Shown here in pieces: positions 1 to 8,557 of a stretch of 46,548 nucleotides of DNA. The notes below the pieces were generated by a model. It had not been told where the DNA came from and searched no databases. It worked only from the letters and a program-made list of their open reading frames with translations. Both the position numbers and the translations under genes were made by a program. Source of the stretch: Acidobacteriota bacterium (GTDB taxonomy: Bacteria > Acidobacteriota > Terriglobia > Bryobacterales > UBA6623); contig JAQBUE010000017.1 in the NCBI GenBank assembly GCA_027624045.1, positions 1 through 46,548 on the forward strand. Reading direction: 5' to 3'. How positions within the stretch are numbered: position 1 is the first letter of the stretch; each line of letters begins with the position of its first letter.

Positions 1-229
1 CCACCCTGCTCACGGGAGGCTTAGGATGCCTGCATCCATCCTTGACAGATACCTATCATGGATGTCCCCCTCGGTCCGTCCCCCTCGGCCCGCCGAAACG
101 ATCTTCGAAAACTAACCTGCCCGTGGTGCCCTTAATGGATGTGGACTTCGCGGTCATTGGCCCGCTCGTCCGGCACTGTATGCCTCGTATCCGGTAAATC
201 CCCAAGCTGTAGAACATGCTCGGCACACC
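1..229. other. Left edge, no gene recognised
   Basis: No open reading frame here looks like a gene and no RNA gene was recognised. The stretch holds a short direct duplication (TCCCCCTCGG followed by TCCG or CCCG) around 65-93. The segment next to it on the right is the terminator of the minus-strand gene at 316-651. Confidence 0.5.
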
Positions 230-265
230 AAAAAAGGGCGGTCTCTTCAGCGCGAGAGACCGCCC
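230..265 (-). terminator. Rho-independent terminator of the gene at 316-651
   Basis: An 11-bp perfect inverted repeat (GGGCGGTCTCT at 236-246, AGAGACCGCCC at 255-265) encloses an 8-nt loop. On the minus strand it is followed directly by six T residues (A tract at 230-235 on plus). It lies about 50 nt beyond the stop codon of the minus-strand gene, which is the expected place and orientation. Confidence 0.88.
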
Positions 266-315
266 CTACGGAGCCACCTCGCCTATGTTGGTGAGGGGTT
301 TGGCTGGCGCCCGCG

Positions 316-651
316 TTAGTCCTTGACGCGGACGTCGATACGTTCGGCTTGCAAGCGGCCCTTGATGTCGAAAGTGCCGAGGCAGATGACTCGCCGACCT
401 ACCTGAACTTCGGCGATGGCTGCGGGCTCGTTGCGGTAGGTGTAGGCGGTTTTGCCGCCGAAGAACACGTACCGTGGAACGTCGTTCCCGGTGCGCAGAC
501 TGATTTTCTTGAGGTCCGTGTCAATCATCTCAACCCAGCCATCCAGCCGGTCGAATTTTGGTTCGTCGCCGGCAGTCGCTACGGGAAGCGCAACGGCCAG
601 GGTGATTGCGAATACCAAAGCTGTGACAAGGAAAGTACGTTTCGATCTCAT
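316..651 (-). CDS. Small exported protein, DUF5666-like
   Basis: This 111-residue protein begins MRSKRTFLVTALVF, a basic N-terminus followed by a hydrophobic segment ending in AVALPVATAG, so it is probably exported by Sec. An in-frame ATG four codons upstream (663) is less likely, because GGAGG sits inside that extension about 5 nt before the ATG at 651. The mature part contains alternating beta-type segments (DGWVEMIDTDLKKISLR, then a segment ending GRRVICLGTF and GRLQAERIDVRV). That pattern resembles small OB-like periplasmic proteins such as DUF5666, but I have no firm family match. It stands alone and has its own strong terminator at 230-265. Function unknown. Confidence 0.7.
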   Translation of the reverse strand: MRSKRTFLVTALVFAITLAVALPVATAGDEPKFDRLDGWVEMIDTDLKKISLRTGNDVPRYVFFGGKTAYTYRNEPAAIAEVQVGRRVICLGTFDIKGRLQAERIDVRVKD

Positions 652-841
652 GATCTCCTCCATGCGTTTCGGTTCGATTGAGCTTGTTTGCTCACTCGTC
701 TCTAGGGCACGAATCAGGCCGAATAAGGGGCCTTGGAGTCAACGCATTGAGCAAACTGCACTTACGTGAATCCACCGCTACCGACCACCAAGAACGCGTG
801 TCAACAGCCGTTGGCACGGACCCAGGCAAAGTTGCCGCAGG

Positions 842-868
842 TTGACAGCCAAGAGAATCCGGTAGAAT
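842..868 (+). promoter_or_regulatory. Candidate sigma-70-type promoter for the activator gene
   Basis: TTGACA (842-847) and TAGAAT (863-868) are separated by 15 nt, which is short of the preferred 17. They lie 60 nt before the TTG start at 928. A perfect TGGCACG, like a sigma-54 -24 element, occurs at 812-818, but the next GC dinucleotide is one base too far away, so I do not call a sigma-54 promoter. Confidence 0.35.
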
Positions 869-927
869 CGGAACGCGACGGGGCTGTGGAGCCCCAATAC
901 CAGTGCGCTGCGTTGGGAGACTGAACT

Positions 928-2538
928 TTGTCAGGCCGCAACAGATGGGAGGACTCAGAGAACGTTCTCGAACAGGAGAACGCACGTCTGCGGCGCGCTC
1001 TGGACGAGCTCGACGTGCTGGAGGAGATTGCCGCCGCGACAGTGGCGGATCGGCCGATGGATTCGATCCTTGAGCTGATCGTTGAGAAATGCACGGCCTG
1101 TTTGGACGCCGAACAGGGTTCGGTCCATCTAGTAGAAGACGACGGCGCTAAGGGCCAGCCTCTGCGCACGCTCTTGCGGCATGTGGAAACCAATGTCCGC
1201 TCGACCCCCTACCGGCTAGCCGACCAACTCGCCGGTTGGATGCTGACCCATAGAGCGCCCCTAAGGATTAATGATCCCGGAGCGGACAAACGAATTCGAG
1301 TGCCGTCGTTCGCGGCGGAGACGCTGAAGTCGCTTCTCAGTGTGCCGCTGCTGTCGAAGGGTGAGTTGCTGGGCGTACTAACGGTATTCAACAAGACGGA
1401 CGGGCAGGGCTTTAATGACGCCGACGAGCGAGTGCTGTCGATCATCGCGGCGCTTTCGGCTCAAGTGTTGCGCGCTGCGGCGTTGATTGGAGGCCTCAAG
1501 CAGGATCGCGACGTCCTGGCGAGTGAAAACTCCCAACTTTGGCGTCAAGTGAAGAAGCAATTCTCCACCGAGAGCGTCATCGGAAGCAGCGCGAAGCTCC
1601 GCGAAGTTCTGAAGACGATCGAGCAGATCCGGGATACCTCGGTGGACGTTCTGATCACCGGAGAAAGCGGCACAGGGAAAGACCTGATCGCCAAGACGAT
1701 TCACTTCACGAGCCCGCGGGCGCGCAAGCCGTTCGTGGCTCTGAACTGCGCGGCACTGCCTGAGACCCTGCTCGAAAGCGAACTGTTCGGCATCGAGAAA
1801 GGTGTTGCGACCGGAGTCGAGAAGCGGCTGGGTCAGTTCGAAGCGGCCCACGAAGGCACGCTGTTCCTCGATGAGATCGGTGACCTGAGCCTGACGGCGC
1901 AGGCGAAGATTCTGCGGGTCCTGCAGGAGCGCATTGTTCAGCGCGTCGGCGGACGTGAGCAGATCCCGATCGATGTGCGCATCCTGGCGGCAACAAACAA
2001 AGACCTGCGGACGGCGGTCAAGGAGCAGCGATTCCGCGAGGACCTTTACTTTCGGTTGAACGTCATTCATATCCGGACGCCTTCCTTGCGGGAAATTCGT
2101 GATGACATCGCTGAACTTGCCCATTTCTTCCTGGGCCGGTATTGCGAAGAGTTCAAAAAACCCGTCATGACGTTTGCGCCGGAGGCCTTGGCGATGCTTA
2201 CGGCGGCGCCCTGGCCGGGCAATGTCCGGCAGATGCAGAACGAAGTGAAACGTCTCGTGATCTGCGCTGCGGGCACAGTGATCTCAGTGACTGACTTGCG
2301 CGAAGAGATGCGGGGCGTAGCCGACGAAATCGGCCCGGAAGAGTCGGGTGATCGCTCCACGATCGATCGCGCCATGGATCTACACGAGAAACGGATCCTG
2401 ATCCATGCCCTCAAGAACCACAACGGCAATCAGGTGCAGACCGCGAAGACGCTCGGTTTGAGCCGGCAGGGGCTGATCAAGAAGATGAAGCGCCTGGGGA
2501 TTCAAGCTTCCAAGATGCGTGAATCGAGCGTGCCTTGA
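928..2538 (+). CDS. GAF domain sigma-54-type transcriptional activator (AAA+, Fis HTH)
   Basis: A 536-residue bacterial enhancer-binding protein without a receiver domain. An N-terminal coiled segment (residues 8-27) leads into a GAF sensor domain (about 28-185). The AAA+ domain (about 214-445) has Walker A GESGTGKD (245-252), Walker B TLFLDEIGD (311-319) and the arginine-finger segment FREDLYFRL (369-377). A Fis-type helix-turn-helix lies at 498-524. The loop that normally reads GAFTGA and contacts sigma-54 reads GVATGV (292-297), so the key phenylalanine is alanine. The gene may therefore be a sigma-54 activator with an altered contact or an activator of another type. The start is TTG, with GGGAGA about 7 nt upstream, and translation there gives a full GAF domain. 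No kinase or obvious target promoter is adjacent. Confidence 0.9.
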   Translation: MSGRNRWEDSENVLEQENARLRRALDELDVLEEIAAATVADRPMDSILELIVEKCTACLDAEQGSVHLVEDDGAKGQPLRTLLRHVETNVRSTPYRLADQLAGWMLTHRAPLRINDPGADKRIRVPSFAAETLKSLLSVPLLSKGELLGVLTVFNKTDGQGFNDADERVLSIIAALSAQVLRAAALIGGLKQDRDVLASENSQLWRQVKKQFSTESVIGSSAKLREVLKTIEQIRDTSVDVLITGESGTGKDLIAKTIHFTSPRARKPFVALNCAALPETLLESELFGIEKGVATGVEKRLGQFEAAHEGTLFLDEIGDLSLTAQAKILRVLQERIVQRVGGREQIPIDVRILAATNKDLRTAVKEQRFREDLYFRLNVIHIRTPSLREIRDDIAELAHFFLGRYCEEFKKPVMTFAPEALAMLTAAPWPGNVRQMQNEVKRLVICAAGTVISVTDLREEMRGVADEIGPEESGDRSTIDRAMDLHEKRILIHALKNHNGNQVQTAKTLGLSRQGLIKKMKRLGIQASKMRESSVP

Positions 2539-2651
2539 ACCGCTGATCGACTGAATCCTGGCCGGGAACTTCAATTCTCAGGCCTAAATCCGCCGCGGCG
2601 AGTTCGGCGTGCTAAGGAACACTCAAGCAATCGATCGTTGAGCGCGGTGAG

Positions 2652-3128
2652 TTACTTAACCTCGGCAGGCCCCACAGGCGCTTGGGAGGGGCATATGCTC
2701 TTCATAATCACGGCGTCATCCGGGGGGTTGTCGTAGTAGTTTTTTCTGCTCCCGACGGCGACGAACCCAGCGTGCCGATACAGCGCTTGGGCTGCTTCGT
2801 TGGCGGCCCGCACTTCCAGGAAGATGTCTCCGGCGACTTTCTGACGCAACGCGCTCAATAGCAACTTCGCCGCGCCGAGGCGCCGATGGGCCGGATCGAC
2901 CGCCAGATTCGTCACTTCCGTGTCAGCGGCGACTGCCGACAGATAGGTCAGGAAACCAATTACCGAATCGTCTGCCTCAATCACGAGCCCGCCGGCGCTG
3001 CTATCGTCGGCCACCGTCGACGCATACTGCCGCGTGGTCCACTGAGCAGCCTCCCGCGAGCTCTGCTGAATCAGCAACAGAGTGGGAATATCGGCCTCGT
3101 CGAGACGACGAACATGGAAGGCAGGCAT
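2652..3128 (-). CDS. RimI-like GNAT N-acetyltransferase
   Basis: This 158-residue GNAT protein most resembles RimI, which acetylates the N-terminal alanine of ribosomal protein S18 using acetyl-CoA. Visible features are the beta-4/beta-5 region (TEVTNLAVDPAHRRLGAAK, residues 70-88), where the acetyl-CoA pyrophosphate loop is RRLGAA rather than the usual RRxGxG, then FLEVRAANEAAQALYRHAGF (about 103-122) with the Glu and Tyr expected at the active site, and a RimI-like ending (SRKNYYDNPPDDAVIM). It is divergent from msrP, with 89 nt between the starts. No tsaB or tsaD lies next to it, so the S18 role rests on sequence pattern only. A generic GNAT is the alternative. Confidence 0.8.
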   Translation of the reverse strand: MPAFHVRRLDEADIPTLLLIQQSSREAAQWTTRQYASTVADDSSAGGLVIEADDSVIGFLTYLSAVAADTEVTNLAVDPAHRRLGAAKLLLSALRQKVAGDIFLEVRAANEAAQALYRHAGFVAVGSRKNYYDNPPDDAVIMKSICPSQAPVGPAEVK

Positions 3129-3217
3129 GGTTCTACCCGAACCGAAACGCCAACGGACAGCCGGCCAGATACGGCTATGATATGCTGGCCGTGAGAATCG
3201 GTCACGGAACGATCATT

Positions 3218-4153
3218 ATGCTCATTCGAGTACCTAGAGCGTGGGAAATTCCAGAACGCGAGACGACGGCGGAATCAGTCTACCGGTCGCGCCGCGAACT
3301 CCTGACAGGCGCCGGTTTTGCGGGGCTGAGCGCCCTGCTGGGGAATGGGCTGCAGGCCGCGGGCGAATCACCCTATCCGGCCAAACGAAACACGAAGTAC
3401 ATCCTGGACCGGGAACTCACACCGGAAGCGGTCGCCACGGGTTTCAATAACTTCTACGAATTCACGCTCGACAAACAGCGCGTCAAGGACATGGTCGATG
3501 GTTTTAAGATCGACCCCTGGACAGTGGAAGTCAAAGGCCTTGTCAACAATCCCAAAAAATACGATTTCGATGACTTGATCAAGCGGTTTCCGATCGAGGA
3601 ACGTCTCTACCGTTTTCGCTGTGTGGAAGCATGGTCGATGGCGGTTCCCTGGACAGGATTCCCCATTTCGGCGCTGATCAAGGAAGTCGACCCGAAACCA
3701 AACGCAAAATTCATGCGCCTGGTCACAGTGAACCGGCCCGAGCAGATGCCGGGCATTCGCAGCCAGTCACACTATCCGTGGCCCTATTTCGAAGCCTTGC
3801 GGCTAGATGAGGCGATGAATGAACTAGCGCTATTTGTGACGGGAATCTATGGAAAACCGCTTCCCAAGCAGAACGGCGCTCCGATCCGGTTGATCACGCC
3901 GTGGAAGTACGGCCTGAAGTCGATCAAGTCGATTGTGAAGATCGAGTTCACCGCCAAGCGGCCTCCGACCCTGTGGAACGAGGTTGGGGCGAGTGAGTAT
4001 GGCTGGTATTCGAACGTGAATCCGAACCGGCCCCATCCGAGATGGTCTCAGGCACAGGAGAAAGTGCTTCCGGACATGAAGATACGCCCCACGCTGCTCT
4101 ACAATGGCTACGAAGAATACGTAGCGAGCCTCTACACGGGAAAAGAGTTCTAG
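3218..4153 (+). CDS. Periplasmic methionine sulfoxide reductase catalytic subunit MsrP (YedY)
   Basis: A molybdopterin enzyme of the sulfite-oxidase fold that reduces methionine sulfoxide in exported proteins; 311 residues. The N-terminus carries a twin-arginine signal (SRRELLTGAGFAG, about residues 24-36), so it is exported folded by Tat. The molybdenum-ligand cysteine is in YRFRCVEAW (Cys135). The start at 3218 is preferred to an in-frame TTG at 3182 because it gives the usual MsrP beginning (MLIR...TTAESVY). No msrQ heme-membrane partner follows. Downstream there is only a GC-rich hairpin (GGGGC-CGC-GCCCC, 4168-4180) without a T tract, then the next gene. A molybdate permease (modB, modC) lies 15 kb away. 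Confidence 0.93.
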   Translation: MLIRVPRAWEIPERETTAESVYRSRRELLTGAGFAGLSALLGNGLQAAGESPYPAKRNTKYILDRELTPEAVATGFNNFYEFTLDKQRVKDMVDGFKIDPWTVEVKGLVNNPKKYDFDDLIKRFPIEERLYRFRCVEAWSMAVPWTGFPISALIKEVDPKPNAKFMRLVTVNRPEQMPGIRSQSHYPWPYFEALRLDEAMNELALFVTGIYGKPLPKQNGAPIRLITPWKYGLKSIKSIVKIEFTAKRPPTLWNEVGASEYGWYSNVNPNRPHPRWSQAQEKVLPDMKIRPTLLYNGYEEYVASLYTGKEF

Positions 4154-4343
4154 CCTGCGTTCTGGGCGGGGCCGCGCCCCGATCGGGCGGGCTCTGCGCC
4201 TGTGTGCCCAAGCACCAATGCTAGAATCGAGGAGGAAAAGGAAATTCCTCGACGGGAAAATACTCAGTCGCCGCTAGCTTCTTGGCACCCGGCGGCTCAG
4301 GCGTTCTTTTGCGCCCTCCTAACAGACTTAGAATGAGAAACAT

Positions 4344-5540
4344 ATGACGCCGCGAGTCATACTCATCGCTCCCGACGCACAGTTGGCGGAGAGACTGCGC
4401 GAAGCCCTCGGTTCGGGCGGCGCGGGCGCGGATACTGCTCTTGTCACAGAGTATCCCAGCGACGCTCAGCTTAAGCAACTTGTCGACTCGAAACCAGAAC
4501 CCGTCACAGCGTTCATCGTGAGCTTGGCGGATCAGGCACTGGCTCTCTCGCTCATTCGGAGCCTGAGATCCTCATACCCTGATTCACTGGCGGTGGCAGC
4601 GGCTGTCTCTTCTTCGGCCGATACCATCTTGGCCGCCATGCGAGCAGGCGCTTCCGAGTTCCTGGTGCCCCCGTTTGAGGTCACGCATCTCAAGAATACG
4701 CTTGAGAAGCAGAGGAAATCGGTTAGCGTCGCCAGCGCCGGTCCCGTCGTCAACGGCCGCCTAATGTGCTTTCTGCCCGCCCAAGGGGGCAACGGCGCCT
4801 CAACCCTGGCGACTCACTTAGCGTCCGCTATGGCCGGAGTCATCCGCAAGAAAGTTTTGTTGATCGACTATGATTTTCATTGCGGAACCGTGGCGTTTCG
4901 GCTGCGCCTAAAGCCCGATTTCAGTTTCGCGGATGCCGTTGAGCGAATTGGGGACATCGACGAATTGTGGGAGCGCCTTACGAGCACGAGCGGCGGCGTG
5001 GATGTTCTGTCGGCTCCTCCTCCAGGTATGGTCATCCCTGGGGAAGCTCTTCGCCGCGTCGCGGCTATCTTCACGTCCGCGCGGCGTACATACCCATTCA
5101 CCGTTGTTGACTTCCCTGCCGCGCTGCATGCATCGTGCCGTGACGTCCTGGGTCTCGCTAACTCGGTCTATTTGATCTCGACGCCGGAAGTTGTCTCGCT
5201 GCACTTAGCGCGCAGGCGTGTCAATGAACTGGTCAATCTGGGCCTCAGCAACAACGATATACACCTCATTCTCAATCGCGTTGGCAGCAAGAAAACACTC
5301 AACGTCGAGGATGTAGCTGAAGTTGTCGGGATACCCGTGTTCAGCAGTTTGCCAAATGACTACGCAGCCGTGAGTGATGCTTCCCTCAAAGGAGGGCTGA
5401 TTCCAAATGACACGAGGCTGGGGCGTGAAATAACCAACTTAGCGGTGCGGATCGTCGGCGCCGACGCGCCGGCGGAAGCGCAGGGGAAACAGGAAAAGAG
5501 CGGTAAGGGGTGGAAGGGGTTTCTGAACCTCTCTTCCTAG
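4344..5540 (+). CDS. CpaE-like pilus assembly/localisation ATPase (MinD/ParA family)
   Basis: A 398-residue protein with a receiver-like N-terminal domain (about 1-120) that lacks the full phosphorylation pocket, followed by a MinD/ParA-type domain. The P-loop is QGGNGAST (about 147-154), in which both the signature lysine and the second lysine of KGGxGK are replaced. CpaE proteins of tight-adherence (Tad/Flp) pili commonly show such a loop. VLLIDYDFHCGTVAFRL (171-187) is the following switch region, and VYLISTPEVVSLHLARR fits a later strand. No other tad or cpa gene is adjacent; a Flp pilin lies at 38262-38453. The stop overlaps the stop of the convergent gene, the two sharing CTAG at 5537-5540. 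Confidence 0.78.
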   Translation: MTPRVILIAPDAQLAERLREALGSGGAGADTALVTEYPSDAQLKQLVDSKPEPVTAFIVSLADQALALSLIRSLRSSYPDSLAVAAAVSSSADTILAAMRAGASEFLVPPFEVTHLKNTLEKQRKSVSVASAGPVVNGRLMCFLPAQGGNGASTLATHLASAMAGVIRKKVLLIDYDFHCGTVAFRLRLKPDFSFADAVERIGDIDELWERLTSTSGGVDVLSAPPPGMVIPGEALRRVAAIFTSARRTYPFTVVDFPAALHASCRDVLGLANSVYLISTPEVVSLHLARRRVNELVNLGLSNNDIHLILNRVGSKKTLNVEDVAEVVGIPVFSSLPNDYAAVSDASLKGGLIPNDTRLGREITNLAVRIVGADAPAEAQGKQEKSGKGWKGFLNLSS

Positions 5541-7027
5541 CCCCGCACCCAGAATGGGCTTGACCAAGCTTGGTGACCGTTGGCCTGCGTTGCCCGAACG
5601 TAGTAGTAGTCGGTCCGCCCCGCGCGACCGTAGTCGGTGTGTTTAAATCGGGCGCTCGAAAGGTCCGGTGTGACCAGCCGGTGGATGAGCACTGACTCGG
5701 CAGTGAACGGACCGGTGAACTCCACCTCACTGTTCTCGGCCAGTTCACCGAGAGTCCGCTGGAAGCGCAGCGGAGCGGGCCGGGTGACGTCGAGTTGGAG
5801 TACAGCGTCTTTACCGCCGGTTATTTCAAGCAGCACGGATTTGGTCGGTTTTTCTTCGTAGGCTTGGCTGCGCGACGTGAACAGCTGCACCCGGCAGGAC
5901 GATTCGGTGCGGTCGAGGATGCGGTCGCGGCGGTCTTCGTCGAAGGGTCCTGATTGGAAGCACGGCGTTACGGATTCGATCTTGCCGTTGGCAACGCTGA
6001 TATTTGCGTCCCAATCGGCGATGCGAGCCATGTTGAGGTCGCCCCACGGCCCCCAGCCGAATTCGAGTTTTGAAAGGGCGCGGCCTGGCCAGGGTGCGTC
6101 GTCGCGAACGTAGTCCTCGGGAAAATAACGATAGACGACGCGGTTGTTTTTGAGGATCTCGATCTTCTCGATTTCGTCTTTGCCCTGGACTGAGATTTCG
6201 AACTCGCGTTCGCGCGCGAAAGGAAGCTCCGCGCCCAGCAGTTGATCGTTGAGCGTTGCCAACAGGCGGATGCGATCGCCGCTGGCTGCGATGGTGTGGC
6301 GCTTCCAGAGGGCGTCGAGGATAGCCTCGCGGGAAAGTTCCTTGGCCCAGATGCCGGCGAGTCCTTCGCCGTAGGCGCCGGGGTAGCCGAGGTGGTCATC
6401 GGAGCTTGCGATGACACCGGGACGTAAACCCCGCTCGAGCGCGGCCTGCAGGGTGTTACGGGTCCAACGGCCACCCATGCTGTGGCGGATGTAGCGGAAG
6501 CCGGCGCGGTCGTGTTCGGAGAGCCCGTGCTCGGACATGATTTCCATGACCGGGCTCACTGAAGGGTCGAGATAGTCCCAGTTCGCGCCGCGCCAGCCCT
6601 GCTTGTAGGCCAAGTGGTGTGGCACGATCATCGCCCCGGTCCCCTTGACGTACTTCTGCAAGTCGCGGACATGTGTGTGGTACTTGAGGGGCAGATGATC
6701 GCCGGGATAGTAGAGGCAGTAGTCGCCGAAGAAGCTCGAGTGCCATTCATAGGCGAGGATCGAAACGAACTTGCCTGTACGGTTTGACTCAGCGGCGAGC
6801 CGTTGGACTTTCGGCCAGTTGTCCTCAAGGACTTTGAAACCGTTGACCCACTTCATGTGAGCGTCGTTCGGCATCTCGGGCATGTCGTGCCACTGCGAGT
6901 GCGGCGTGAAGGCCAGGAAGTCGAGATGCTCCTGGGCGATGTCGTAGGTGCGCTCGATCGAGCCGCGGGCGTATCCGACGGCGTTATGGTTGTGGAGATC
7001 GCCCCAAAAGAGTTGGTAGTCGCTCAT
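5537..7027 (-). CDS. PHP/DUF3604-type metal-dependent hydrolase
   Basis: About 496 residues. The N-terminus has a PHP-like metal site: GDLHNHN (His12, His14), FTPHSQWH (His43), YEWHSS (Glu94, His96), VPHHLAY (His137/138), MEIMSEH (Glu162) and ASSDDHLG (Asp210, His212). Beyond the TIM-barrel-like part is a segment of the kind seen in DUF3604 proteins (KRHTIAASGDRIRLLATLND, about 243-262), then a beta-rich C-terminus. Substrate unknown; related proteins are predicted phosphoesterases. Translation may begin at GTG 7033 or at ATG 7027. I chose ATG because it directly precedes the conserved start SDYQLFWGDLH; no strong ribosome-binding site decides it. It is convergent with, and overlaps by 4 nt, the CpaE-like gene. 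Confidence 0.75.
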   Translation of the reverse strand: MSDYQLFWGDLHNHNAVGYARGSIERTYDIAQEHLDFLAFTPHSQWHDMPEMPNDAHMKWVNGFKVLEDNWPKVQRLAAESNRTGKFVSILAYEWHSSFFGDYCLYYPGDHLPLKYHTHVRDLQKYVKGTGAMIVPHHLAYKQGWRGANWDYLDPSVSPVMEIMSEHGLSEHDRAGFRYIRHSMGGRWTRNTLQAALERGLRPGVIASSDDHLGYPGAYGEGLAGIWAKELSREAILDALWKRHTIAASGDRIRLLATLNDQLLGAELPFAREREFEISVQGKDEIEKIEILKNNRVVYRYFPEDYVRDDAPWPGRALSKLEFGWGPWGDLNMARIADWDANISVANGKIESVTPCFQSGPFDEDRRDRILDRTESSCRVQLFTSRSQAYEEKPTKSVLLEITGGKDAVLQLDVTRPAPLRFQRTLGELAENSEVEFTGPFTAESVLIHRLVTPDLSSARFKHTDYGRAGRTDYYYVRATQANGHQAWSSPFWVRG

Positions 7028-7189
7028 CGCCACTAGCGTAGTCGAACGTTGCGCCGATGGCTAGGGGGAGTTCGTTTGGCAAGAAAGATGTTGGCCGAGG
7101 CCGTTGCGGCGGGCAGCCGTGTGGCGCGGGGTGTTGCGTTCGTGACGGTGTGACGCGAGCCCACCGCAAACTCGCTCCGGCAATGAAAG

Positions 7190-8446
7190 TTAGCGCGCGC
7201 GGCGGATTTTGGCGCCGACGCCGCGGAGCTTTTCTTCGATGCGTTCGTAGCCACGGTCGATGTGGTAGACGCGGTCGATGACGGTTTCTCCCTGCGCGGT
7301 CAGAGCGGCGATGACGAGGCTGGCGCTGGCGCGCAGGTCGGACGCCATGACCCTGGCGCCGCTGAGTTGGGTCTTGCCGCGCACCGTGGCGCGGTTGCCG
7401 TCGAGCGTGATGTCGGCGCCCATGCGGAGGAGTTCAGAGACGTGCATGAAGCGGTTCTCGAAGATTGTCTCGATGATCTGGGATTCGCCTTGCGCCTGCG
7501 TCATCATGGCCAGGAATTGCGCCTGCATGTCGGTGGCGAAACCAGGATACTCCTTGGTGGCCAGATCGACCGCCCGCAGCGTGCCCGCGGCCCGAACTTC
7601 GATGCGGTCGTCGGCGGGGAACGAAAACTCAACACCGGCCTGCCGCATCTTATCGATGAGTGCGCTGACGTGGTTGGGATTGACACCGCATACGGTGAGC
7701 GGATCTCCGGCGAGTGCTCCGGCGATCAGGAACGTTCCGGCCTCAATGCGGTCGGGGATGATGGCGTGCGTGGCGCCGTGAAGTTCCGAGACGCCCTGGA
7801 TGCGGATGGTCGAGGTTCCGGCGCCTTCGATGCGGGCGCCCATCTTGGTGAGCAGATCGGCCAGATCGGCAACTTCGGGTTCGAGCGCGGCATTCTCGAT
7901 GGTCGTCTCGCCCTCGGCCAGCACGGCGGCCATCATGAGGTCTTCGGTGCCGGTGACGGTGATACGGTCGAAGTGGATGACGCCGCCCTTGAGTCCGTGC
8001 GGCGCATGCGCGCGGATGTAGCCGTGCTCCTGCGTAATCTTCGCGCCGAGTTTTTCGAGGCCGGCCAAATGCAAGTTGATGGGCCGTGCGCCGATGGCGC
8101 AGCCGCCGGGCATCGAAACGCGCGCTTCGCCGCAGCGGGCTACGAGAGGCCCCAGAACGAGGCTCGACGCGCGCATCGTCTTGACGAGTTCATAAGGCGC
8201 TTCCGGCGAAGTGACTTCCGCGGCACGAATACGATACCCGCCGTCATTCGGCGTCACCTCGGCGCCGACGCTCTCGATCAGGTTCGCCATTGTGCGGATG
8301 TCGCGGACCTTTGGGATGCGCTCCAGGCTGACCTCGTCACGTGTTAGAAGAGTCGCCGCCAGAACGGGCAGCGCGGCATTCTTCGCGCCACTGACCGGGA
8401 TCTCTCCCGAGACAGGGTGGCCACCTTCGATGATGAACGTATCCAT
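7190..8446 (-). CDS. UDP-N-acetylglucosamine 1-carboxyvinyltransferase MurA
   Basis: The first committed enzyme of peptidoglycan synthesis: it transfers enolpyruvate from phosphoenolpyruvate to UDP-GlcNAc in the cytoplasm. The 418-residue length is normal for the family. The N-terminal [16 protein letters not shown] contains the conserved lysine (Lys22). The catalytic loop [11 protein letters not shown] carries Cys116, so the enzyme should be sensitive to fosfomycin, unlike Asp-type Mur[11 protein letters not shown] and the C-terminal [17 protein letters not shown] are also family hallmarks. It is the last gene of the minus-strand sialidase-murQ-nagA-murA group, 111 nt after nagA, so it may also have its own promoter. 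Confidence 0.97.
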   Translation of the reverse strand: MDTFIIEGGHPVSGEIPVSGAKNAALPVLAATLLTRDEVSLERIPKVRDIRTMANLIESVGAEVTPNDGGYRIRAAEVTSPEAPYELVKTMRASSLVLGPLVARCGEARVSMPGGCAIGARPINLHLAGLEKLGAKITQEHGYIRAHAPHGLKGGVIHFDRITVTGTEDLMMAAVLAEGETTIENAALEPEVADLADLLTKMGARIEGAGTSTIRIQGVSELHGATHAIIPDRIEAGTFLIAGALAGDPLTVCGVNPNHVSALIDKMRQAGVEFSFPADDRIEVRAAGTLRAVDLATKEYPGFATDMQAQFLAMMTQAQGESQIIETIFENRFMHVSELLRMGADITLDGNRATVRGKTQLSGARVMASDLRASASLVIAALTAQGETVIDRVYHIDRGYERIEEKLRGVGAKIRRAR

Positions 8447-8557
8447 GGATTACAAGGTTTTGCGGGGAAGATTCAACGGGCCGCGGGTACGGCATACCGT
8501 GCCCCTACATTTTCCTTCCTGGGTGATGCCGCGGGTAGTGGCCGGACTTTCCGCAGG

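Noticed and set aside
2615-2635. ACTCAAG near 2620 as a HAIR half-site
   Set aside because: The second half is in the wrong orientation and spacing and no heat-shock gene is adjacent.
7262-8347. A 361-codon frame on the plus strand
   Set aside because: It is the antisense shadow of murA, whose family motifs are complete on the minus strand.
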